Source: Dolomedes plantarius (lineage: Eukaryota; Arthropoda; Arachnida; Araneae; Dolomedidae). From it: a stretch of DNA of 64,000 nt. The stretch covers positions 117,400,193 to 117,464,192 of the forward strand of contig OU015493.1 in the NCBI GenBank assembly GCA_907164885.2, read 5' to 3'. The first letter of the stretch is position 1. Each line of letters starts with the position of its first letter. Of this stretch, positions 34,006-45,800 are shown one piece after another. The notes under the pieces were generated by a model that saw nothing but the letters and a program-made list of their open reading frames with translations, had not been told where the DNA came from and did no database searches. The position numbers were made by a program, and so were the translations under genes.

Positions 34006-34194
34006 ATTTTCATATAGTATATAAGTTTAAAGTACTTGCAACAATTTTATCAATATAAGAGTATTTAAGAAATTTTATAAAGAAATTTTAATATAAGTTA
34101 ACATTAATATCATTGAATATAACACAGTACACAGTTCAAACTTCAGTTATGTTGTTCGTTATAAATGTAACGTGAACAACCAGGGTATATATAA

Positions 34195-35153
34195 ACTTTC
34201 GGGCGCCAGTATAGAGTTTTATGCTAAGGGGCACTCTACTTGAATGAGATTCAAACACAGTTCTAATTTAATTAAAATATTTATTTCACAGTGACACATA
34301 TTACTTTGCTTTTCAACATAAGCATGCGTACTACTAGTACGAGCTATATAAATATTCATGCAGGGCAATACAATTCAATATATATATTCTGGTATAACTA
34401 CTACACATGCAACGAAAAATACAACTTGACATACTCACAGACTCTACAGAAAGACGATCAGCAATGCTGCTTCGTAAACTTTGAGCCTAGCAAGCTCTCG
34501 CGTAGGTTAGCATAAATCTAGCTCATCCTTCAACACTTCCTTTCACTTCCTTAACACTTCCATTCATCTCCTCGATTTCCTCAACACTTCGAAGCTCCCT
34601 CTCACTTCTTCTCTTTGAGCAAAATTGGATGATGACTGGAGTTCCTTGACCATCAGAGTTTAACTCCTGTACGCAAGATTTATGTAATCAAAGATAATGT
34701 GCTCAATAGTTAATATTTAAAGGCTAGGTAATATTTAAGAGTTACAATTACATCAAAGCACAAAATTTAAAGATTAACACCTTAAAAAGTTGAAGGGTAA
34801 GAGAAATTTAAGATTAAGTAGTTAAGTAAGTATTAAGAATAAGAGATTAATTTATTAAAGTTAATTTAAAATATAGAGACGGTAAAATTAAGTAAACAAG
34901 TTTAGGATAGGGTGGCCCTCAACTAAAGAAAAAAAGGCCCTGTTCAGGGTCATACAATTCGTAATGAGATGATTGCAGAATTCCACGGGGGAAAAAAGAA
35001 AATATCAAGGTAGCGAACTTCTTCTCTTTAATCTAGCTGCTTTGTATTTATACCAACCGCGTATGCCGCAATTAGCATATCTTAAGCGGCTTCTTTAACT
35101 TTATTCACATAAAAGTTCGATTATTGTGAATCGAATCTTATGTAAACCTTACA
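34195..35153 (-). repeat. Right LTR (5' LTR) with a 400-bp insertion
   Basis: Matches the left LTR outside 34617-35029. Both inserts and flanks can be read directly by comparison. Confidence 0.82.
34617..35016. mobile_element. Retroposed 400-bp insert with 13-bp target duplication
   Basis: ACTTCTTCTCTTT is present once in the left LTR but twice in the right, at 34604-34616 and 35017-35029, bracketing 400 bases absent from the left LTR. A 13-bp duplication points to LINE-mediated insertion. The insert has no ORF, no tRNA boxes and no inverted ends. Near 34937 it carries GGCCCTGTTCAGGGTC, a hairpin resembling the histone mRNA 3' stem-loop. Confidence 0.7.
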
Positions 35154-36600
35154 ACCTTTAATTATGATATTCCTTGCAACGTCAGTTTTTTACTTTTTCG
35201 TCTACCCAGGCAACTGTTTTATAAAAATCACAAACAAAAAATACAAATCCGGAAGAGAGGTGGTGTCTTTGAAACTATTTATAAGGGCAGGTGCTTTTTT
35301 CATTGTTTTAGATGACACAAAAATTAAAGTTGATTGAGCGCACGGATAAATCGCATTTGCAAAGCCTAAGACCTACTCCCATCAATCGAATCCAGCTGTG
35401 TTTCCAGTGCATAAAAGAGTATACCCTACATCGGTCATGTATAAAGTACAATACCATACTATGCAGTTTATCATACCAGTCCATAATAAAATACTATATT
35501 CATAAATCACTTGAACGGAACTTATAAAACTGTGGCTTATCTAAGACAAATTTGGACTCAAGGAGAAATGTTTCTGCCCGAGCACTAGTTTTCACGTCAA
35601 AATACTTACATCGCACGCTGCAGGGAGAAGCCAAGCTTTACAAAAAATTCGAATTGGGATTTCCTTTCTCCATCAGCACATTCAGAAGTTATGCGTTGCT
35701 GAAGATTCCATAGTAAGGGCGAAATTTGGGTCTAAGGCTGCCTGGTTTACCGGATATAATATATTTCATGTTTCCTGGAAACAAAAAGAAATTTTAATAT
35801 AAGTTAACATTAATATCATTGAATATTTTTTAGCTATTTATTTTTTCAAAATTTATTTATCGTTCCCTTTCGCTTTTTCTTTATCACAGCACAAACCAGA
35901 GCCCATTAGACCATATTTGTAATAATACGGAACCCAACATATTTTCAGAGGGAAAATAAAGCATTGTAACTACATTTCGAAGCAACCTTTTTAAATACAT
36001 ATAACAGCCGATCTATTCGTCTTGGGATTACTCGAGCAATTCTGAGTGATTGCGTGTGATATCTCTTCTATGCTATTCTCATGCTAATACGACCACAAAA
36101 GAATGTATTTCCTTATAGAAAAAAAATGACAATTCCAATCGCGCGAATTTTCATCTTTTAACTTTAGAACTTTTTACTTCTACTGTCAGAGCAGAAGAAA
36201 AAAATTCTTTACGTGACGACTGCCGCTGAATATTAACGTCATCAAATTTCTGTTTTGCTTATTATTCCCATTCTTGTCTGAAACTTGACGAGGGCACGCA
36301 AATTTTACTATTATATAAAACTACGAGATTTGAAATCAGTAAGCTTGTTTTATCGAAATAGTTTTCAAATTCTTCCATTGTCCGTTCCCCTTGTAATTTT
36401 AATGCAATCATGCAAGATTGTCATGACGTGACTGAATATTAACGTTATTATTTTTCTGTCGACAAGTATTCAATCGTTTTTCAATCAAATAAAAGCGGGA
36501 AATAGGATACCCATTATTCAAAAATGGAATGATGTTATATTAACAAACAAGAGCATAAATTAGAAAGGAAAATTCTTCTTCAGTTCAGGTGATTTGTCAC
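35154..36600. other. Intergenic region upstream of gene B
   Basis: No gene accepted. A 42-base segment at 35785-35826 is identical to 34079-34120 in the gag-only element. Otherwise AT-rich unique-looking sequence. Confidence 0.4.
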
Positions 36601-36625
36601 CTTCCGGAAGTATCTGGTAATCAAC

Positions 36626-36650
36626 ATATAAAACCTCGTCCTATCATCAG
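36626..36650 (+). promoter_or_regulatory. TATA box and initiator of gene B
   Basis: ATATAAAA at 36626-36633, with CATCAGAG about 20 bases further (initiator-like TCAG at 36647-36650) and the gene B ATG at 36681. Spacing fits a core promoter with a very short 5' leader (about 30 bases). Confidence 0.5.
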
Positions 36651-36680
36651 AGAAGCAGACACATAAACGAAACTGATACC

Positions 36681-36819
36681 ATGGTCTGTAGAAAGGAAAT
36701 GTTAATTGTTCTCACCTCTATTCTTGCAATACTTTGTCTCGAACAGTCACTCGCGAAATTAATAACAGACGACGCAGAGACTGCCTATTTATGTTTTCGA
36801 GATATCCACTGCTATTTGG
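36681..36819 (+). CDS. Gene B exon 1 (signal peptide)
   Basis: 46 codons plus one base, donor TTTGG/GTAAGA. Encodes the hydrophobic leader and the first two mature cysteines. Confidence 0.75.
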
Positions 36820-39800
36820 GTAAGAAATTTTGCCCCACGTGATTCGCCTTTTAACAATTTTGATAATGTGGCGGTCACCCACTGTGGCGCTGTCAGTTCA
36901 CTTACGTTTTCTGACCTAGCGTCCCGGGTGACTCCTGTATATTTTATTGCTACTAGCCGCTGCGCGACCAGCATGGTCGCTTTTAGATTTATATTTTCTT
37001 TTGCAAAACAACTCAATTGAAAGTAACATATGTAAGGAATGTTACCATTACCTGTCATCATAAATATACGTTGTTAAGGGGTAGTGAAATCTCAGACAAA
37101 AAATTTATAATCATTGATAAATTCACTATAAGGCTGATTCTAAAACATCATGATTAAAAAATGTGAATTTCCATTACTTCAGAACAGAATTAAAGATAAG
37201 TCTGAGAAACCCAACACCAATGATTTTAAAAATTATATCTCTCACTGTATGTACTATTTTTCAAAACTAAGATATCTACATTTTATCATTACATCAAATA
37301 AGAAATTGTTGGGGAAAATTTTCACTTATAAAATGGAGTGAAAATTCAGCAAATACTAAAATATAGTATAGATTACATTTCTCTCTGTATCTATTATTGT
37401 TCGCAATTCAGATATCTCCACTTAATCATATTAAATGAATAAATTAAAATTATTTCGTGTATAAATTAAAATTATTCATGAGTAAAATACAGCAATTAAA
37501 TTGTACCAAATTACGCGCTATCGTCGAGCCACACGCGGACAGCCGCTAATGTTTACATCCGGTAGTTGCAGCCGTTGCCATTTGGATTGTAGAAATATCG
37601 TCGATTTTTGTGCCGCATACCTACGCGTTTTATATATATAGATTATTGTTATTTTTACATGTTTTTCCTTTTAAACTTTTGAACCGATAAGTTCGTAGTT
37701 TAAGATTTTTTAATTTATCAAGCCTTATTTGATCCCAATTTTCTCTTAATTACTGGAGATAAAGTCTTTAACCATGCAGCTCCAACAACTTAAAATTCCT
37801 TGATCCTTGATCCTTCTCCCACGTGTGACTAAGTTAGGTTCGGATGGAAGGCAGCTTCCATGACGTTTGAAATCTTGAGTTTGTGACGTTTGAGTTTCTG
37901 ACATTTGAAATCTTGAGTTTTTGTTTTTTTTTTTGAAATCTTGTTTTGTTGCGAATCTGTTATATCAAATAGAGAATTTTTTTTGATTGACTTTAAGTAA
38001 TTTGCTTCTAAATTACAAGAGCCATTATCACGAAAAAGTAAGGATACTGTTGTGATTTATCAGTTCAAATTTACTTCAAATAATTTATCTCAAATAATTT
38101 ATTTGCTAAGTCAAACTACATATCAAGAAATGGAAAATCATTAAAAATTCTTCAGATGAGTTCGAATTAAAATTTAGAATTTCATTAGATATAAATTATA
38201 ATATTATAGTAAATGATTACCAATGTTCCTTCTTTACCAAATACGTATGAAAAGATTCCTAAAGCATACGTCATCATGCGCTCATTTTCCATTTAACTTG
38301 ATAACAATGATTTAGCGTTTTCAGTTCACTCACATTTTCTGACCGATCGTTCCGGGGTGACTCCTGTATTATATTATTACTTTTATTGTTATTTTTACAT
38401 GTTTTTCCTTTTAAACTTTATAAATTTTTCAGCTTTAGTTCTTATTGAAAAATGTTTTACCATAAGGCCATAATTTAAGATTTTTTCATTTGTCAAGCAT
38501 TATTTGATCACGACTGTCACTTAATTGCTGGAGATAGTCTTTTACCATGCAGCTCCAACAACTTAAAATTCCTTGATCCTTGTTTTTTCTTCCACGGGTG
38601 ACTAAATTAGGTTCGAAGGGAACACAGCGACCAATGACGTTAACAATGCAGTCGCATTAAGTTGACTGTGTGCGAATCAGTTATATCAAAGGCTGAATTT
38701 TTTAAATTTTCCTTTAAGTAATTTGCTTCTAAATTATAAGAGCCATTTTTACAAAAAAGTAAGGATTCTGTCTTCATTTATCTGTTTATTTTAACACCTT
38801 TTCTTTGGATGAATGTCCAGCCGAATGAACGAATCCTCCCAGTCGAGCAGACGAACGCTTACGCCGTTAACGACCTGAGGAGAGTCACTCCTTTGTGCAT
38901 GACAACCAAACGGGCCCTACTATGAAATGAAATAGCACCCCATACCATCACTCTTGGTTGTCGACCCGTATGACAGTCAGGTTGGTATACCACCGCGCAA
39001 GTTCTGCTATGTTATTAAATAATTTGATATCCTTAAATTGTTGCAGACAACTGCCGCGAAATTTTCTCAGTTCTTAATCTAATTTAAATCTCTTATAAAC
39101 AAATGATAACAGAATTTTTCTTAGTTGAAGCGCCTGACCTGTTAACTCCTGATACTCAAATTTAGAGAGTGATTTCTTCAGATTATCAGATTCAACCGAT
39201 ATACTTTTTTCTGTCCAGAGAAGTAAAATATGTATGAGAGATTTCTGTTTCAAATATGTTGAAATGTATTTAGTTTGTAGCCAGAACGTTTCAGTACAGA
39301 AGCTGTGGGATGAGCTGTTTCATTGCTCAATGCTAATATATAAAGTATTTTGTTGTTCCACAGGACAAGAAGTAATGGAGGAGTTTGGGAAATGCCATGC
39401 TATGATGAATAATAAGGTAATTGTCCCTTTAAATTAAATTATATATGGATAAAAATACTGTAGACGGGTATGTATAAAAATACTGTATCTGGGTCCTCGT
39501 GCCGTGACATGGACCCAGATATTCGTTATTAAATAACCTTAAAACAAAGGATGCGTGTGTTGGGACAAGCAAGGAAGAAAGATAATTGACCTTTGTCATA
39601 CATTTATTTAATAAATCCCAAAATTCATTTAAAGTGAAATTGCTAATAGAACAATATTTCCCTTCATATTAACATTTTACATACGAGAAATCAGAAGCAG
39701 AGGCAAACTAAATGGTCAAAGTAATAATTTTTAGAGTCTATGGGGAGGCACTTACTACTGCTCAAGAATGCAGCGATGAAAGATGGCATCGACGACAGGG

Positions 39801-42800
39801 GCCCAAATCACGTCATATAACGGATCATCATGGCGGGTTACTGGCACTATTACTAGACTCCGAGGCAGTCGAGACTCTCTATGGTCTCAGCGCTAGGAAA
39901 AACAGCCGGAGCAAAATCTGGACCTTCTCTTCTTTTTCTTTCTTACTTGGAGGGACTGTTGTCCGCTTACGGGTGGGGTGGGGGATTCTGGTCCGTTCTT
40001 TTTTTCATTGGTCAGTGGGCTGTATTTCTCTCAGTAGTTCCTGCCCCAATTGGTTCCTTATTATACTGCCCCTGTCTATAGTCTACGAAGTACCTCCGCA
40101 CCATAATTTGCAATACCACTCATTTGCAATACAACTTCGACCCTTATCATCTGAAGGTTTTACTGTGGGCCATAAAATAACTACCATCTATCTTGTAATA
40201 TTTATAGACTTTTGATCGCTATCAATGGCCACACCAACAGCTATTCGTCTATTTCCTCCTGGTGTACAAGCCCATATTTACCCCTGCCTCTGCACCTTTA
40301 CAATAGATTTGTTCTTGGCCACACACCGCGGGGAATTATACCATTCCTCTTCTACAAATACTATTTTCATTTAAAGTTCCCAGCTAATTTTCAAATTTTT
40401 GTCTTGCTAATTTCCAAGTTTTCTTTCAGCTTAAATACAATCCATGAATGATTTCTTATGTCCGCTGTTCCTAATGCCTCCTGGCCATAAGTTCCAAAAT
40501 TAAAGAGAACAATGCAAAACTTCTCGAACTTCCATAATAAAAAAGTTTAATTTCGTCACCCATATCATCCGATGGCCCAGTGTCCCCCATATGCCGCCTC
40601 AATGAGAGTCTAGTTCATTTTGCAGTAATGCGTCCATCTCAACAACGAGAGTTCTCACGGATTCTGGAATCGTATTAGTGGACGAGCACCTAAGCAACAT
40701 GTGCTCCAGCAAATACTCCACTGATAGGCAGGCTAGGCAAATTGAGGAGTCAGTCAAACCGGGATAGGTAGTGGCCAGCTACAAAGACACCAAATCTGGC
40801 CCTCGCAACAAACGTAGCCGTAGCCTGATGAACATCACAGAATATTTGCAGCAGTTGGAAGAATGCGGTAGAACGATCGGCCCATGCTCCCCGTCTTCCA
40901 CTTTAAGGCTGTGGCTGACGTATAACAAAACTCTGTAATGTAATGTAATGCAATAGAATGTAGTAAAACACAAGCATTCGGTAGTCAGATCCCGAGAGAG
41001 AGCGACGAGACAAGCCATTGAAGTCGAGCAATCGTGCTCCACTAGACTGTCGGTTTTTGGCGAATCCGTTCCATCCTTACATTTTAATTCAGTGCAGGTC
41101 GCAAGGAACTGGCTGATGTGGAGTACCTATTGAGCCGAGTATTCAAAACGAGCATTGACAAATAAAAGTGGGTATATTTATAATGTAATGCTCACCAGCA
41201 TCTTTACATTACAAAGTTATGTCACAAATCGATCGCCGCTTTTACAGTCCATTCTTGTCGAGTCATATTTGATGCTGCCACTGGCATCCCGTGAAATATT
41301 GCGAAGGCGGTTGCACCAAGACCCATTGGCGTCCAGTTTAGCTATTTCGTGCGCCCGTTCGTCACCTGCTACTCTGCAATGGACTAGAATTGTTATTGAA
41401 AGACATTTAGTCTTTCTTCTCCCTCCAGATTCGCGTGTAGTTTACATCTAGTAGTATACACTTTCATAGTTTTTATTAACAAGGGTTATAAGAATATTTA
41501 GACTTTTGTCGTATTGGATGTAGAAGATAATTTTTTGTACTTCAAGAATTGCAGATGGAGAATTGGGCTTGAGATATTTAAAAGCCTTTTATAATTTTTA
41601 AATTATGCTTAGTAATCATCTCAAAACTTCATTATTTTGAAGGTCATTTTGTACGATGCAAATTCCAACCATGAAAAATTCAAAGCGGGGAGGGATTCTC
41701 TTGAATTAGAAATGCAATAATCCGGTAGTACTATATCTTTTAATTTTAAAGGTAAAATTTTATTTGCAAACAAATTAATACAGAACGGGTTCATTCGAAT
41801 ACTGTCTGAATGTGGTCTCTAAGCGTTTGGCGGGCGGTATGAATCTCGCCATCAACGTCCTAGAACTGCTGGGATACCTTATTGAACTATATAGAATGTA
41901 TTGTGGATGATTTCATTTGAATTTATTCCTTTTTTTCTAAAAATAGGATCGTGAACTAATTATACAGAGCTACGTAAATGAATTGGGTATCGAATGTAAA
42001 TCACATGATTACGATTATGTAGTTTCACTCTTCTGCTCAATCGATGAAAACCAGAGGGTAAGAATTTTTTTTATAATATTTCATTGAATTTCAAATTTAT
42101 TTACAAATTTAATAACTTTTAAAAATATATTAGAATTTTTAAAAAACGAAATAACTATTTAAAATTCTATTCAAATTTTGATTTTTGGCTTCTGAAATAA
42201 TTCTTTCAAATTTCTGTTCTCAAATTTTGCTTTTTAATCAAAAAAGAAGATCATCGAATTAGAATAAATTCTAAAGATTTTAACTTCTCATTTCCTAAAA
42301 CAAAAATTATTTCTGGTACTTTGAAATTATTTCTGGATTTCAATTATTAAATAAATTACTCGTTCTCAACTAATTATTTTCTTTTTGGCAACATGGCCGA
42401 ATGTAAATATTACATCTCATGGGAGAAAAAAGTGCTTAAAAAAATAGAAAAACAGTTCTGATTAATTCAAAATTGGTGGTAGAAGAATCCTCATCATTTC
42501 CTCCTTAATTAGAAACAAATTTCATGAATTTGCTGGAATTATTAGGGAGTAAAATAATAAGTCAAAAAATTACGAACTCAGCATTCAAGTTACATTAAGA
42601 TACTATGGCGATCAGCGTGGGAAAGTTCAAAAGTGAGTTTTGTAAGTACGCTTTTTTAGACTGATAACATTTTTCTTATTAAATGTATTTGGTATATTTT
42701 GGAAGCTGAACATCTAGAAAATGCCGATAAATCGTAAAATTGACATTAATATGTGCAGAAAACCGAAATATTTGTCCATCAAAATCTTCGATTTCGTGAA

Positions 42801-45800
42801 ATTTGGAAAACTGCTTTGGGGAAAAAGCTTCGTTTGCAGGGAAAAACATTTTTAACTTTATAAAAATGTGTATATCCTTAAAGATGAAGAGTTGTAGAAC
42901 ACATGGAAATAAAAAATTTGTCGATTGGTGGACGGAAAAGTTGAATTTTGCATGCATGAAAATAGTGGAAATTTGCGAAACGAAAAAGAGCTGGCCCACC
43001 CGGAATGACAGCTGTTTCTATTGCCCGCTTCTTTTGAGTTCGGCGGTTTTAATTTACTAATTTAAAAAGTTTAAAGTTTTGAAAGTTGAGGATGGTATCA
43101 GTGCATGCGTCTCGTTCGTCCACGTCCATCGGTACCAGTCGCGATATCCTGCTATGCTCGGTTCGCGAGATTAGCCCGTCCCCGTTTCTGCTGATTGACA
43201 AACTAACATTTGGTTACCTTCAGCTGTTAATAGTAAGATGATCACCTTGGAAATGTATCATATGCTCTCGTTCATAACGGTATGTGAACATTTTAGTACT
43301 TTGGCGAACTGCATAATTGATAGCCAGTGACTATCATTGGCTTTATTAATGTTGCTATTTCACATCCTATTGACACAATAAAATTGCACGGGAGATGCAT
43401 TGAATAATAAAACGAAAATTTAGATCATTTGTTGAAACTCTCTTAATCAGAAATTATCGGAATATTCCTGTATCCTTAAGAAATAAATATATATTTTTTT
43501 TTTCGGAATCATTGCCTAAATTTTAACGGTTTTTTTAATGGAAACACTGAATGTATTACTAATAAGTACTGCTTTATTTGTCATTTCACATTTAAGCTAT
43601 ACCTATATGATTAAAATGGAAGAAGATAACTAGTAAAAAATATAGTAGATCAAAAGAATTTTTTCTGGTCGTTTACGGTTTTTTGATTTTGTTTCTTCCG
43701 GTGGGTATATTCTTTACTGAACGTACAAACGTTGAGATGGATTTTGGAGAAATGCAGGGAATATGGAATAGAACCACAACATAGATTTTAGAGTAGCATC
43801 TGACAATATAGATAGATCGGAGTTGCAAAAGGCTCTGTCCGACTTTGATGTACCAAAAAAGTTAACATATCTTGTGAATCTTACCTCTACAGGTACATTC
43901 TCTATGGTACGTATTCAAGGAGAACTATCCAGGCCCTTTGGGATTTTTAATGATGTTAGGCAGGGAGATGCTCTTGCATTTCTCCTGTTTAATATAGCCC
44001 TGTAAAGAGTTATTAGCGATGTTGGTATAAATACAAAGTGAACTATTTTTAAAAAGTCTATACAGATTTTAGCATATGCTTATGATATAGACATAATTTC
44101 AAGATCTCCAAACACGTTGAAGGAAGCTTTCCTAGCACTGGAAAAAGCAGCGGGAGAGATGAAACTAAAGAATAAATAAAGACAAAACAAAATATATGTA
44201 TTGCGGTAAAAAAAAGAAACTATGTTAATTTACTTGAAATTGATAAATAGAAATTTGAATCTGTTAAAAAATTTACTTATTTAGAATCTGAAATGCTGCC
44301 TACACGGTGCAGTGGTTAGCGTTCTGAGCTACCACGCAGTGGGTTTGAGTTCATAACCCGAATAAGGTTCGGTTGTTTCCATGCCGGCCCCCTCATAGGG
44401 AGCAATGCTGGCTCACCTATTTGGTGCCCCCATAATAAAGTATCCAATAAAATAGCGATGAAATACAAAAGGTGAATGTCTAACGACAAGTGCCTCCGCA
44501 TTAGACTAAAAAATTTTTTTTTAAAAATTTAAATCTGAAATTGAACATCAGAATGAGATTGGCCCAGATATCAGGAAAAGAATTATCGCGGGTAATCACT
44601 GTTTTTATGGGTTAAGGAACCAGCTGATCATCTTATCAGAAGAAAAATTAAGATCCTGCTATACAAAACTCTCATAAGACCAGTGCAAACATATACCTCT
44701 AAAACATGGTCATTGACATCAAGGGAAGAGAAGACTCTGGCTATTTTTGAAAGGAGAGTTTTGAGGGCTGTCTTTGGTGGTGTCCTTGATAATGGTATTT
44801 TGCAATGGAGACACAATTTTGAACTATAGAAACTGTTTAAAAATGAAGATGTAGTGAAATTTCTGAAATTGAACCGAATGAGATGGCCAGGTCATCTTTT
44901 GAGAATAGATTCAGAGAGAGCAGAAAGTTTTTACTGCAGTCCCCCCTCTGTAGAGGGGAGGAGCATCCTATATCTCTTTTTTGGTCTACGAAGAGGTAGA
45001 GAAGGCCAGGGCTTTCAGAGAAGGCTTCCAGAGAAGGCCAGGGCTCACGTGGGTCTGTCGTGGCAATTATGATGGTGATATTTGTAGCAGTGATTGTTAA
45101 TTTATAATGTTGGGGTTTCATCTGACATCATTAACACATGTCACTAATGATATGATTATTATTTTAAATTCATTGCTTAATGATTGTGGTTAGTACATTG
45201 ATTGATTGTGATTCCCAAATATATAAACAACTCTGGTTTATACTGACAAAATAATTTATTGATTATTAACACATAAATAATACGCTACAAGTTACTAATT
45301 ATTTCCTCCGGCATTTACACATTATTCACAACTTCATTCCTACTAAATTCCTTCTTTACGACACATATATTTAACTCATTCAATTATTATGACAATATTT
45401 CGTACTTCATCTACACATATTACTCTCAACTTCATTCCTACTAAATTAATTCACCACAACACCTATAATTAATTCATTCAATTATCATTACCATCCTTCG
45501 TACTTCATCTACACCTATTATTCTCAATTTCACTACTACGACATATATATTTAATTCATTCAATTATTATGACAATCTTTCGTACTGCATCCACACGTAT
45601 TACTCTAACTTCATTACTACTAAATTAATTCATATATATATAAGAATAACATCATATTAAATTGTTTGTACGAATTATCGGTCAATTCCTCAACATCTTA
45701 TATTCAAACACTATACTCATCGCGCTCTATATTAATTATTATAGCTACACACTGAGAAGCAATGATAGCAATATAAAAAGGAAACGCAAAGTCGGTACCT

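Larger units (their letters stand above)
30839..35153 (-). mobile_element. Gag-only LTR retroelement
   Basis: Direct repeats of about 560 bases (30839-31406 and 34195-35153, the latter enlarged by an insertion) begin ACTTTCGGGCGCCAGTATAG and end TATGTAAACCTTACA. On the minus strand the LTR starts TGTAAGG, and TGGCGCCCGAAAG lies at its inner end, resembling a primer-binding site. A purine tract (GAGGGAGGCC) precedes the left LTR on that strand. The internal region is only about 2.8 kb, with gag and no recognisable RT, protease or integrase. No clear target duplication. Non-autonomous LARD-like element. Confidence 0.78.

Noticed and set aside
30957..34400. Repeated ORFs with TYYFAFQHKHAYY-like peptides
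   Set aside because: They are the two LTR copies of the gag-only element, not coding sequence.
39712..40215. 167-codon plus-strand ORF
   Set aside because: Composition is irregular, no domain is seen, and the region looks like an old LTR; no splice support as part of gene B.
44295..44380. Possible tRNA gene
   Set aside because: The A and B boxes are degenerate, no cloverleaf closes, and a target duplication shows it is the head of a SINE.
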